Counted from the first letter of the stretch, positions 44,445-53,747 are shown. The stretch: 64,000 nucleotides of DNA from Corallococcus sp. AS-1-6 (GCF_020037015.1 NZ_JAIQDE010000025.1:90832-154831); one strand, 5' to 3'. Translations and numbers: made by a program. The notes: generated from the letters alone by a model not told the origin.

Positions 44445-45605
44445 TCAGTGCGAGCCCGCGGCGGCCACCTGCCGTTGAATCTCCCGGAAGTGCTCCAGCA
44501 CGTGGTCGAGCGCGTGCTCGGAGACGAAGTCGAGCCCCTCCATGGCGCCCGAGGCGGCGGAGGCGGCGCGCTCGAACATGGCCTCCTCGTAGCCCTTCAC
44601 GGCGCGGCTCCAGTCGGCGTCCGCCGCGAGCGCGAGCCCCAGCTCCAGCCCATCGAGCATCGCCATGTTCACGCCCTCGCCGGAGAAGGGCGGCATGACA
44701 TGGGCCGCGTCCCCGAGCAGCGTCACGCCCGGCCGGTGCGTCCACCGATGGCCCACGGGCAGCGCGACGATGGGGCGCGCGGCGAGGGTGTCGTTGCACG
44801 CGTCGATGAACGCGAGCAGGGACGGCGCCCAGCCTGGGAGCAGCGCCTTGAGCTGTTCGCGCGCCCGGGCAGGGGAGGACGTGTCCACGAGCCCCTGCTG
44901 GAGCTGTGCCTCGGAGATCCGGAACATGAAGTAGGCGCGCACGTGGCCGTGGCTGCTGCGCTGGGCGATGAGGCCCTGGTTGCCTCCGACGACGGAGATC
45001 TTCCCGCGAGGGAGGAGCTTCGCGACCGCCGGGTGCCGCGAGTCCACGTCGTCGATTTGCAGCTCGATGAAGAGCACGCCCGTGAAGGTGGGCGTCGCCG
45101 GGGACACGAGCGGACGGACGCGGGACCACGCGCCATCCGCGCCCACCACCAGGTCGAACGTTCCCAGTGAGCCCGCCGGACCCACGACGCGGTAGCGCCC
45201 GTCGGGCAGCGGCTCCACGGCGGACACCTTGCTTCCCCAGCGGATCCACTCCGAGGGGAGGCTGTCCAGCAGCAGGGAGCGCAGTTGCGTACGGTCGATC
45301 TCCGGCCGGTCGCCGTCGCTCGCCTCGTTGTGCTGGAAGTGGAGCGTCCCCTGGGCGTCATAGAGGGCGTCACCCTGGTCGTCGTACCGGGCGACGGCCT
45401 TGAACTCCGCTGTTAGTCCGGCCTCGCGAAGTGCGCGCAGCCCGGAGTCGCCGTGCAGGTCCAGCGAACCTCCTTGAGGACGGGCGAGCGGGTGCTCATC
45501 CAACTCGAACACCGTGGCCGCGATGCCCCGTGTCGCCAGGATCCGGGCCAACGTCAGTCCCCCCGGACCACTCCCGATGATGCCCACTGTCTTCGTGATG
45601 TGCAT
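44445..45605 (-). CDS. TetX-like FAD-dependent monooxygenase
   Basis: 386 residues. Group A flavoprotein monooxygenase: GIIGSGPGGLTLARILATRG (Rossmann), LARPQGGSLDLHGDSGLRAL (close to the TetX pattern GGxLDLHxxSG), FDLVVGADGAWSRVR and the FAD motif LLGDAAHVMPPFSGEGVNMA. The closest known kind is TetX and related oxygenases that hydroxylate tetracyclines or similar aromatics; the actual substrate is unknown. Divergent from a broken MarR gene across a 30-bp gap containing an inverted repeat. Confidence 0.85.
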   Translation of the reverse strand: MHITKTVGIIGSGPGGLTLARILATRGIAATVFELDEHPLARPQGGSLDLHGDSGLRALREAGLTAEFKAVARYDDQGDALYDAQGTLHFQHNEASDGDRPEIDRTQLRSLLLDSLPSEWIRWGSKVSAVEPLPDGRYRVVGPAGSLGTFDLVVGADGAWSRVRPLVSPATPTFTGVLFIELQIDDVDSRHPAVAKLLPRGKISVVGGNQGLIAQRSSHGHVRAYFMFRISEAQLQQGLVDTSSPARAREQLKALLPGWAPSLLAFIDACNDTLAARPIVALPVGHRWTHRPGVTLLGDAAHVMPPFSGEGVNMAMLDGLELGLALAADADWSRAVKGYEEAMFERAASAASGAMEGLDFVSEHALDHVLEHFREIQRQVAAAGSH

Positions 45606-45640
45606 AGCCTACTATGTAAATTGAGATAGCATCCTATGCA
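45601..45640. promoter_or_regulatory. Operator-like inverted repeat between the monooxygenase and MarR pseudogene
   Basis: TGCATAG (45601-45607) and CTATGCA (45634-45640) form a perfect 7-bp inverted repeat around an AT-rich centre, spanning the 30-bp gap and both start codons (45605 on minus, 45636 on plus). It is much more AT-rich than the region and is a plausible MarR operator covering both promoters. Confidence 0.6.
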
Positions 45641-46018
45641 AATGAAAGGGACCCTGGTCGACCGCCTGTTCCGGCGCGACCCCGACGCGCGTCTGCTCCC
45701 GCGGGCTCGGGATGGGACCGCTACCGGTGTTGCACGCGTTGGAGGAGGGGCGCGCGAAGTCGCAGCGACTTGGGCGCGAGTGAAGCAGCCGATGATGGCG
45801 CAGCCGCTATCGCGCATGGAGCGCGACGGCGTGGTCCAGCGTGAGCCGAACCTAGCGGATGCGCGCGGAAGCCTGACCCCGCTCACGCGAACGGCGCGGC
45901 AGCGATGACAAGAGGGGCGGCGCTGATGTCCGTGGAACAGGACGTGACGGCGGGTTTCAGCTCGAAGGCGCAACCGGTGAGCCTGCTTCAGCGTGTGGTG
46001 GAGAACCTGGAGCCGTGA
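45636..46018 (+). pseudogene. MarR-family regulator, broken by several frameshifts
   Basis: Successive frames give pieces of one MarR protein in order: MQMKGTLVDRLFRRDPDARL, then (another frame) MGPLPVLHALEEGRAKSQR near 45712-45775, then VKQPMMAQPLSRMERDGVVQ with REPNLADARGSLTPLT (wing) to 45905, and finally ALMSVEQDVTAGFS and LLQRVVENLEP ending at 46018. At least three frame changes are needed. Recognition helix and wing are still readable, so decay is recent. The divergent monooxygenase is intact and may be expressed without repression. Confidence 0.8.
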
Positions 46019-46197
46019 CGCGGATCCGAGTCACGACGTGAGCGGATCCGCAGCCGTTTCATGGGTGCGCGGATCCATCGCACGAGGAAGCGCGGAGTGG
46101 GATGGCCCGCGAAGGAACGCCACGTCCTTCACGTCTCCCGAACTGGAGCCTGTCCGCGCGGAGAAGCAGCGATGCCTCCCGTCCGGAGCGCACCGCA

Positions 46198-46587
46198 CGA
46201 ACCTGTCCGACAGTCGGACCAGTTTGGAGGTTCGCGCCGGAGAGAGGCACCTCACGAGGCCGAGGCGGACGAACCTGTCCGACAGTCGGACAAGTTTGCA
46301 GGGTCGCGCCGGAGAGAGGCACCTCACGAGGCCGAGGCGGACGAACCTGTCCGACAGTCGGACAGGTTTGGAGATCATCCTTGGAAGGGGAGGGCACCTC
46401 GGTCCGAGCCGCACGAACCTGTCCGACAGTCGGACCAGTTTGGAGAGCATCCTCGGGAGGGGAGGGCACCTCGGTCCGAGCCGCACGAACCTGTCCGACA
46501 GTCGGACCAGTTTGGAGGTTCGCGCAGGAGAGGGGCACCTCACGAGCCCGAGGCGGACGAACCTGTCCGACAGTCGGACAGGTTTGG
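46198..46587. repeat. Six 72-bp tandem repeats with a palindromic core
   Basis: The motif ACCTGTCCGACAGTCGGAC starts at 46201, 46273, 46345, 46417, 46489 and 46561: exactly 72 bp each time. Each copy has the perfect 15-nt palindrome GTCCGACAGTCGGAC; copies 3 and 6 extend it to 21 bp (ending GGACAGG). The 51-bp intervals are of two kinds: intervals 1, 2 and 5 share GGAGAG(A/G)GGCACCTCACGAG, intervals 3 and 4 share GGGGAGGGCACCTCGGTCC. All three plus frames stay open through the array because 72 is a multiple of three; none is believable as protein. Confidence 0.92.
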
Positions 46588-46721
46588 CGTGCCCCGTTGG
46601 AAGGGGCGGGGATCCGGACCGTTCGCCGGAACTTCTGGCATGTGCGCGAGCGTTCGCGGGCGATGCGTGGAACTCGCGGCTCCGATGCCGCGCGGGGACG
46701 GTTCGCCTGACGTGCCGCCGC

Positions 46722-47593
46722 GTGACGGACACCTCTCGCGGCTCCGGGCGCGTCGAGCTCGCGAACTTCCTTCGCAGCCGCCGTGAGCGTTTGCGTCCGG
46801 AGGACGTGGGACTTCCTTCCGGTTCGCGACGGCGCACGCCGGGCCTTCGCCGCGAGGAACTGGCGCGGCTCGCGGACGTGGGCGTCAGTTGGTACACGTG
46901 GCTGGAGCAGGGGAGGGACCTCCACGTCTCCGAACCGCTGCTGGAGCGCCTGGTGGTCGCGCTCCGCCTGACGCCGACGGAACGCCTGCACCTCTTCGCG
47001 CTGGCACACGGCCGGCCCGCGCCCATGCCCGTGCGCTCACCGGAGTCGGTCAGCGACGCGCTTCAACGCCTGCTCGACGCGCATCCGTTTCCGGTGCTCG
47101 TCTCGACCCGGCGGTGGGACATCGTCGCGTGGAACGCGGCCGCGACGGTCCTCTACCCGGACCTGGGACTTCCAGCCTCCTCGCCGGAGGAGCGCAACGG
47201 TTTGTGGGCGCTGTTCATGAATCGGACCGGCGCGCGCGAATGCCCTCCTGGGACGAAGCGGTGCGCCGGGCCGTGGCGGGATTCCGGATGGACGCCGCGA
47301 GGTCCGCGGACCGCTCGGAGTTCGATGCGCTGGTGCAGAAGCTCCAGGCCGCGAGCCCCGAGTTCGCGCGCCTCTGGCGTGAGCACGACGTGGTGGAGAC
47401 CCCCTCCCTGGTGAAGGTGCTCATCCTCCCGGAGCTGGGGCCCATCGAGTTCGAGAACGTCACGCTCACGTACTCGGAACCCGATGGGCGGGAGCTGCGC
47501 GTGTCTTTCGATGCGCCGGGTACCGGTCCCCACCTGGAGCGCACCCGGGCGTTGTTCTCGCGGCAGGTGGCTCCCGGTCAGGACCGCACGTAG
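46722..47593 (+). pseudogene. MmyB-type XRE regulator interrupted by a frameshift
   Basis: From the GTG at 46722 the protein begins VELANFLRSRRERLRPEDVG ... RTPGLRREELARLADVGVSWYTWLEQG, the typical helix-turn-helix of the MmyB-like family, then LDAHPFPVLVSTRRWDIVAWN and GLWALFMN. At about 47228-47240 (a CGCGCGCG run) the frame changes: RMPSWDEAVRRAVAGFRMD and FARLWREHDVVETPSLVK continue in another phase to 47593. Both halves match one family in order, so a one-base slip broke the gene, or the base count in the GC run is a sequencing error. Confidence 0.75.
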
Positions 47594-47619
47594 CCCCCCG
47601 CGCAGTCGCGGGCGGATCA

Positions 47620-48573
47620 TCACGGATTGAAGCGGACGCCGGTCCACGCCTCGCTCGCGGTCCACAGCCGGTCGGCCTGCTTCGGATCCACGGCCCAATC
47701 CTTCACGCCGCGCCGGAGGGTGGCGTCGGGCGGCGCCATCACGGCGATGTCCACGTTCTCGCAGTAGACGCCGCCCCTGCCCGCGAGCTGGGAACTCGTC
47801 GCGCACCAGACCGTGGTCGCGGCGCCCTGCTCGGGCGTCTTCAGCGGCTCGACCTTGTTGGAGTTCTCGATGGAGGCGCGGACCTCCTCCTCGGACATGG
47901 ACCGGACCAGCTCCGTGAGGATGCCGCCGGGGTGGACGGCGAACGCGCGCACCCCGTGGGCCTCGCCGCGCGCATCCAGTCCGACGGCGAAGAGGATGTT
48001 CGCGGTCTTCGACTGCCCGTAGGCGACCCACTTGTCGTAGGGGCGCCTCTGGAAGAAGGGGTCCTCGAAGTCCACGTCGGCGAAGAAGTGGCCGCGCGAT
48101 GACAGGCACACCACGCGCGCGCCGTTCGCCTGCTTCAGCGCGGGCCAGAGCCGGGCGGTGAGCTGGAAGTGGCCGAGGTGGTTGGTGGCGAACTGCGATT
48201 CGAACCCGCGCGCGTCGCGGGTGAGCGGTGAGGCCATGACGCCCGCGTTGTTGATGAGCAGGTGCAGCGGCCGGCCGGACGCGACGAAGCGGGATGCGAA
48301 CGCATCAATGGACGCCGGATCGATGAGGTCCAGTTGCTCCAGCTCCACGCGCTCCCATCCCGCGAGCGCCGCGCGGGCCTTGTCGGGAGTCCGAGCGGGG
48401 ACGATGACGGTGGCTCCGGCGTCATGGAGCGCGCGGGTGGTCTCCAGTCCGATGCCTGCGTAGCCGCCGGTCACGATGGCGACGGTGCCATCCAGTCGGG
48501 TGTGGCCCAGGGCCTCGCGTGCGGTGGTGGTCGCGCCGAAGCCGGAGTTCAGGGGCTGCTGTTTCGGGGTCAT
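47620..48573 (-). CDS. Short-chain dehydrogenase/reductase
   Basis: 317 residues from the ATG at 48573. Cofactor site TGGYAGIG, NNAGVMAS, catalytic Ser in VVCLSSRGHFF and YGQSKTANILF (Tyr and Lys) are present. The N-terminal extension before VAIVTGG (about 30 residues) and total length fit the retinol-dehydrogenase/WW-oxidoreductase-like SDR branch. Substrate unknown. The gene faces the frameshifted XRE gene; MmyB regulators are often found beside SDR genes and control them. Confidence 0.9.
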   Translation of the reverse strand: MTPKQQPLNSGFGATTTAREALGHTRLDGTVAIVTGGYAGIGLETTRALHDAGATVIVPARTPDKARAALAGWERVELEQLDLIDPASIDAFASRFVASGRPLHLLINNAGVMASPLTRDARGFESQFATNHLGHFQLTARLWPALKQANGARVVCLSSRGHFFADVDFEDPFFQRRPYDKWVAYGQSKTANILFAVGLDARGEAHGVRAFAVHPGGILTELVRSMSEEEVRASIENSNKVEPLKTPEQGAATTVWCATSSQLAGRGGVYCENVDIAVMAPPDATLRRGVKDWAVDPKQADRLWTASEAWTGVRFNP

Positions 48574-48672
48574 GGGCACAAGGTGCAGGCCCTTGGTCCG
48601 CGCGAAAAGAGCGTCAATTCATCCTATGTCTGGAACCCCCTGGATGCGGATCCGGGAAGGAGGGAACGGACC

Positions 48673-49065
48673 ATGGACACGGTGAAGCTGCGGGTCGCGA
48701 GGCCGACACGGGACCTGAAGGCGGTGGTGCGCTTCTACCGGGACGGGCTGGGCTTCGAGGTGCTCGGAGGGTTCGAGGACCACGCGGGGTTCGACGGCGT
48801 GATGCTCGGGCACGCGGGTGCGCCGTATCACCTGGAGTTCACGGTGGAGCGCGGACACGAGGCCCCGAGAGCGCCGTCCCAGGACCACCTCCTGGTGTTC
48901 TACGTGCCGGACCCGGAAGCGTGGGCGGCGCGGGTCCACCGCATGGAGGCCGCGGGCTTCGCGCCGGTGCCGTCACGCAACCCGTACTGGGACGCGAACG
49001 GAAGGACCTTCGAGGATCCGGACGGCTACCGGGTCGTGCTTCAGCAAGCCACCTGGTCGCGTTGA
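48673..49065 (+). CDS. VOC/glyoxalase family protein (YycE-like)
   Basis: 130 residues from the ATG at 48673, with GGAAGGAGGG upstream. Visible: VARPTRDLKAVVRFYRDGLGF, PYHLEFTVERG, LLVFYVPDPEAW and NPYWDANGRTFEDPDGYRVVL, the pattern of small VOC proteins of the YycE type. Substrate unknown. It is the last gene before the parS cluster, transcribed toward it; the first parS lies 22 bp past the stop. Confidence 0.87.
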   Translation: MDTVKLRVARPTRDLKAVVRFYRDGLGFEVLGGFEDHAGFDGVMLGHAGAPYHLEFTVERGHEAPRAPSQDHLLVFYVPDPEAWAARVHRMEAAGFAPVPSRNPYWDANGRTFEDPDGYRVVLQQATWSR

Positions 49066-49086
49066 GCGGTGAAGCGCGGCGGCGCG

Positions 49087-49992
49087 TGTTCCACGTGGAA
49101 CACGCCCGTGAGTCCAGCCATGTGATGGAGCGAAGTCCCGGACCTTGGCCGTGAATCGCGGCATCGCCCCGAGCCTCGAACCTCCATGCGAACAACGGGC
49201 ACGTCCGAGGTCTCGCGTGAAAGCGCCTGCGGACCGGATGCGATGCATCCACGTTGGGCGGCTTCTTGTTCCACGTGGAACGTCCATGGCGATGCCTTCC
49301 GGGTGCGGTCGGGGGCCTGATGCTCCGCGTTCCACGTGGAACACGTCCTCGAGTTCGGCCAGGTGACGAAGCGGAACTCGGGGAACCGCGTGGCTGAGGT
49401 CTCGCGTGAAGGCGCCTGCGGACCGGATGCGATGCATCCACGGTGAGCGACTCCTTGTTCCACGTGGAACGTCCATGGCGAGAGCTTCGAAGTGGCACGC
49501 AGCGACACGTGAGGCCCATGTTCCACGTGGAACACGCGCTGCCTGATGGGCCGGCGATGGACCTGGATGTGGATGCGGCTGAGTCCTGGCTGAGCACCAC
49601 GAGATGCCGCGTGAAAGCCGTTCACGCCGCACGGGACCTCCGCTGTTGTCCGCGCATGAGCAGGCGGGTGGGGCCGTGTTGAGCGATGACTTCGGATCCA
49701 GCCTCCGCATGCACGAGCCCGCGAAGCATGAGCTGTCGCCCACCGGAGCCGGTGCGTGATGGGCATCGCTGAAAGGGACGAAGCGACGGAGGCACAGGCT
49801 GGGTGCCCGGCCGGTGTTCCACGTGGAACACGGCTGGCTTCCGGTCCGTGTGAGGAGGCGCTGACGAACAAGCGTTGAAGCGGCATGCGGTGGTTCGCCG
49901 TGGCGCTGAGCCGTGCCTGACCTGGAGCGCTTGATGGAGCGCAGGGGAGGGGAGCTGGCGCTCATGCGGCTTCGCGTGTTCCACGTGGAACA
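49087..49992. repeat. parS: parS cluster, irregular part (7 sites)
   Basis: Seven perfect 14-bp palindromes GTTCCACGTGGAAC start at 49088, 49268, 49329, 49457, 49520, 49816 and 49978. This is the parS sequence bound by ParB (encoded at 53748); several have the outer T/A giving the 16-bp form. Spacing here is uneven (61 to 296 bp). ParB loads at such sites and spreads, forming the origin complex moved by ParA. No believable gene overlaps them. Confidence 0.93.
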
Positions 49993-50264
49993 CGCTCCAA
50001 GAAGGGGCTCCCCTGGTTGATTGGACTGCGGCCGTCAGCGTGAAGGGCAGCGCGTGGGATGTGCTGTTGGGGGCTGAAGAAGGGGCCGCGTGAACGGCTC
50101 CGCATCAGGCACGCATCCATGCGGTTCGTGGGCGGCTGGGCATCGGATCCGGGCATGCATCCACGCCGTGGCTCAGGGATGACGGGTGCGAGGTGAAGGG
50201 GATGAAAGGGAGCGCCAGGCTGGCTGCTGCTTCCCCGACCTCCACGTCGCGGACGCCGTGACGT

Positions 50265-51630
50265 GTTCCACGTGGAACGTCCCGTGTGGATCCGTCACCG
50301 CGTGGTGCGTGGTTCATGAGCGGCGTGAGACCCGTCTTCATCTGCGGGTGCCTGTGGAGGCTTGAGCGTGTTCCACGTGGAACGTGATGGTTGGCACCGT
50401 GCCTCCCGCGACCGTGGTTTGGAGAAAGCGCTGAAGACGCTTTCGATGCGCGTGGGTCGGGATGGCTGGAGCGTGGTGTTCCACGTGGAACGTCCCGCGT
50501 GGAGCCAACGAGGTGAGCGGAAGCGGTTCACGCCATCTGATGAGCGGATGCTCGCCACGCGTGCACGAGATGGCGTGGGCGTGTTCCACGTGGAACGGGT
50601 GCACCGGCCTGCTGCTTGGAAGCGGCGTCCCTGTCCGTGATGGATGTCGAGCATCCCGTCACTCAGGTGCACGCGGCAGCGGAGGCGTGTTCCACGTGGA
50701 ACGGCCCGTGGTGGCTGGTCATGGCCTGGCGCTTCCGTGGTCCGCGCCAGATGTCGGGCTTCTTTCGCGCTGCCTGTACCAAGCGATGTGGTGGGCATCT
50801 GAAGCAGCGGCTTCGCGGGTTGGGCTGAAGGGATCCGTGCGAGACGCCGCGCTCCGCACCGCGTGCTCGTCACCACTTGAGCGTGTTCCACGTGGAACCT
50901 GTCGGCACGTGCGTGCGGGGCCTTGGATTGGCGCCGTTCGCGAAAGTCGTCGCGCCGTTCTTCCTCATGGCGCGGTTCGCGCTGACGCGCGTTCCACGTG
51001 GAACCTGTCGGCACGTGCGCGCGAGGCCTTGGTTGGCGCCATCCGCGAAAGTCATCGCGCCGTTCTTCCTCATGGCGCGGTTCGCGCTGATGCGCGTTCC
51101 ACGTGGAACCTATCGGCACGTGCGCGCGAGGCCTTGGTTGGCGCCGTCCGCGAAAGTCGTCGCACCGTTCTTCCTCATGGCGCGGTTCGCGCTGATGCTT
51201 GGTCCACGTGGCCCGCGCGGCACGGAAAGAGCGTCGTGGAGTTGGCGCGGTGCTCGGTACGAGTCGAGCTGTTCTTCCGCACGGTGCGGTTCGCGCTGAT
51301 GCGTGTTCCACGTGGAACGTGATGCGCGGACTTGTGGCCTTGGGGCGGTGCGGTTCCTGGAGCAGGTCGGACCGGTCTTCCGCAGGGTGAGGGTCGTGCG
51401 CTCGCGCGTGTTCCACGTGGCACGTGAGGCGCGGGCGTGTGGCCTTGGGCCGGCGCGTTTCTGGAACAGGTCGGGCCGTTCTTCCGCGGGGTGGAGTTCG
51501 TGCGCTCGCGCGTGTTCCACGTGAAACGCGCGGCCGGGGAGCGCGGCCTGTTGGCGGCGTGGCCCGTGAAAAGCGCCGGACTGTTCTTCCGTGCGGCGGC
51601 GCTCGCGGTCAGGCGTGTTCCACGTGGAGC
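50265..51630. repeat. parS: parS tandem array of about 105-bp period (13 sites)
   Basis: Sites start at 50265, 50370, 50478, 50583, 50689, 50885, 50991, 51096, 51201*, 51305, 51410*, 51514* and 51617* (asterisk: one or more changes from GTTCCACGTGGAAC, namely GGTCCACGTGGCCC, ending GGCAC, GTGAAAC, and GGAGC). Steps are 103-108 bp, except a double step of 196 bp where a decayed core can be seen near 50781. From 50885 the whole unit is repeated, including GGCACGTGCGCGCGAGGCC and CCGTTCTTCCTCATGGCGC. Open frames with a 35-residue period arise from this repetition and are not genes. Confidence 0.93.
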
Positions 51631-51659
51631 GGCTGGCCTGGATGACGACCTCCAACTGA

Positions 51660-52200
51660 CGCGGCTACGAAAGGTCGGACCGTGCCTCCGCGTGGCGGTG
51701 CTCGCATCCGGGGTCGGTCGTGCATGTGCGCGGCGGACCTTCGGCGGACTGCTCGCGTCGGGCGTGGTTCGCGAGAAGTGGCGGACCGTCCTTCCACGTC
51801 GCGGTGCTCGTATCCGTGGGCGACCGCTCATGTGACGGGCTCTGCTTCGGCGCACCGCCCACGTTGAATGGTGGCGTGGGAAGCGTGCTCGGACCGTCCT
51901 TCATGTCGCGGCGCTCGCATCCGTGATGGGCGCGGCTTCGGCGCACCGCCCACGCTGAATGCTGGAGCGGGAAGTGCGCCCGGCCCGTCCTGGCATGTCG
52001 CGGTGCTCGCATCCGTGGAGGCACCCATGGGAGCGGCGCTCGTTCGGCGCGCCGTCCGCGTTGAGCGAGGGGCGTGGGAAGCACGCCCGGACCGCCCCGC
52101 CATGTCGCGGTGCTCGCATCCACGGGTGGTCGCCCATGGGACCGGCTCACCTTCGGTGCACGGTCTCCGTTGAACGAGGGGAAGCGTGGCCGGTCCGTCC
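51660..52200. repeat. Degenerate continuation of the parS repeat
   Basis: The segment GCGGTGCTCG (or GCGGCGCTCG) recurs at 51695, 51801, 51908, 52000 and 52107, steps of 106, 107, 92 and 107 bp, in the same register as the parS array to the left. At expected parS positions CATGTG is seen at 51723 and 51829 (102 and 208 bp after the last CACGTG core) and CCATGG at 52025 and 52134. This looks like array units whose parS palindromes have decayed. Confidence 0.65.
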
Positions 52201-52487
52201 CTGCGCAGTCGCGCGCAGTCGCGACTCCCCCGCTGGCCTGTGGTGTGGTTCGCGAGAAGTGGCGGCCTGTCCTTCCACATCGCGAGACGCCGGTCGCCGG
52301 GCCTGCGTTGACCAATGCTCGTGTGAAAAGCCCTGGTCGTTCGCGCCACGGCACTCAGCCGCGAAACGCGGGTCGCTGGAACCCGCCCTGCGTTGAACGC
52401 GGTTCGCGGGAAGCGCCCGGTCCGTTCGCATCGCCGCATCGGCTCGCGCGAAATCCGTCCGCCGCGCGGACCCACGAAGCCCGGCCG

Positions 52488-52501
52488 GTTCCACGTGAAA
52501 C
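52488..52501. repeat. parS: parS site, single, nearest to parA
   Basis: GTTCCACGTGAAAC, the universal parS form. It is separated from the array by the degenerate block and lies about 330 bp before parA, where bound ParB could also affect parAB transcription. Confidence 0.85.
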
Positions 52502-52722
52502 GCCGGACCCGCGAACCGCTTGAGGCCTCCACCACGAACCCGCCGCGCGCGACCCCCTGAAAAACCCAACACCCTTCCGCCCCGCACGGAATCACCCCCG
52601 GAAAGCAGCCGGGCAGGCACGCGCAGCCCCCCTCCTCCGCGCGAATTCCCACCGCTCCCCAGCCACCCACGGGCCCCGAGCGAGGGGCCGGGCACGGCTC
52701 CCGTTCCACCTTGGATGGGAAA

Positions 52723-52752
52723 TTGATCCGTCCTCGAACCCCGTGCTAGCTG
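52723..52752 (+). promoter_or_regulatory. Possible parA promoter
   Basis: TTGATC (52723-52728) and TAGCTG (52747-52752), 18 bp apart, about 80 bp before the parA start, in an AT-richer patch. Only a weak match. Confidence 0.35.
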
Positions 52753-52829
52753 CCTGATCAGGCCCCGATTCGCGCGCACGTCCGCGCGAACCGCGGGCGG
52801 GCTCTAGGCGTCAGCCGGGGCGAGAGAGG

Positions 52830-53630
52830 ATGGGCCACGTGGGTCGTATCATCTGCATCTCCAACCAGAAGGGCGGCGTGGGTAAGACCACCACCGCCAT
52901 CAACCTCGCCGCGAGCCTCGCCTCCGCGGAGCGCCGCACCCTGCTGGTGGACATGGACCCCCAGGGCAACGCCGGCAGCGGCCTGGGCCTCAAGCGCGAG
53001 AACCTCACCGGCACCGTCTACGACGCGCTCCTCGGAGGCCGCCCCGCTTCGGAGCTGGTCCACCCCACCGAGCTGCGCTTCCTCCAGGTCATCCCCGCCA
53101 CGCCCGACCTCACCGGCGCGGAGGTCGAGCTCGTCAACCAGGAGCGCCGCGAGTTCCGCCTGCGCGAAGCCCTGCTGCCGCTCAAGGACAAGTACGACTA
53201 CATCATCATCGACTGTCCGCCCTCGCTCGGCCTGCTCACGCTCAACGCGCTCGTCACCGCGGACTCCGTCCTCATCCCGCTCCAGTGCGAGTACTACGCG
53301 CTGGAGGGCCTCTCCCAGCTCACGCACACCATCGACCTGGTCAAGCAGGGGCTCAACCCCTCGCTGAAGATGGAGGGCATCCTCCTGACCATGTTCGACG
53401 CGCGCGCCAACATCGCCCACCAGGTCGTGGACGAGGTGCGCGGCTACTTCAAGGACCAGGTCTTCCAGGCCGTCGTGCCGCGCAACGTGCGCCTGTCCGA
53501 GTGCCCGTCCTTCGGCAAGCCCATCATCCTCTACGACATCAAGTCCAAGGGCTGCGAGAGCTACCTGGCCCTGGGCCGCGAGCTGATGCGCCGGGACTCC
53601 CCCAAGCCGTCCAAGCGCCGGGTCGCCTGA
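52830..53630 (+). CDS. parA: Chromosome partitioning ATPase ParA
   Basis: 266 residues from the ATG at 52830 (GAGAGG upstream); a GTG at 52839 gives the shorter start. Deviant Walker A box SNQKGGVGKTTTAINLA, Walker B DYIIIDCPPSLGLLTLNAL and LVDMDPQGNAGSGLG identify the short ParA/Soj class without N-terminal HTH. It forms ATP-dependent dimers on DNA and drives movement of the ParB-parS complex. Followed by parB and bacM in one direction. Confidence 0.95.
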   Translation: MGHVGRIICISNQKGGVGKTTTAINLAASLASAERRTLLVDMDPQGNAGSGLGLKRENLTGTVYDALLGGRPASELVHPTELRFLQVIPATPDLTGAEVELVNQERREFRLREALLPLKDKYDYIIIDCPPSLGLLTLNALVTADSVLIPLQCEYYALEGLSQLTHTIDLVKQGLNPSLKMEGILLTMFDARANIAHQVVDEVRGYFKDQVFQAVVPRNVRLSECPSFGKPIILYDIKSKGCESYLALGRELMRRDSPKPSKRRVA

Positions 53631-53747
53631 CCGGTCGCCTCCTTAATAGAGAGATGTGAATGGTGGGACCGGGTGCCCGGTTCGCCGTGAAGCACTCAAG
53701 GCCCATGCGCGCCGGTCCCACGCCGGCGCGGGGAGTTCCCAACCACC

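Noticed and set aside
46198..46587. CRISPR array
   Set aside because: Repeats are regular, but the intervals between palindromes are homologous to each other instead of unique, and no cas genes are near. The period is exactly 72 bp by duplication.
45993..46721. A long protein across the 72-bp repeats (RTNLSDSRT-type repeats)
   Set aside because: All three plus frames and one minus frame are open because the unit length is a multiple of three. None has a ribosome site or family similarity; the real downstream gene starts at 46722.
50295..51860. Open frames with 35-residue repeats in the parS array
   Set aside because: They arise from the 105-bp repeat and GC-rich composition and overlap on both strands; parS palindromes lie inside them. 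No start signals.
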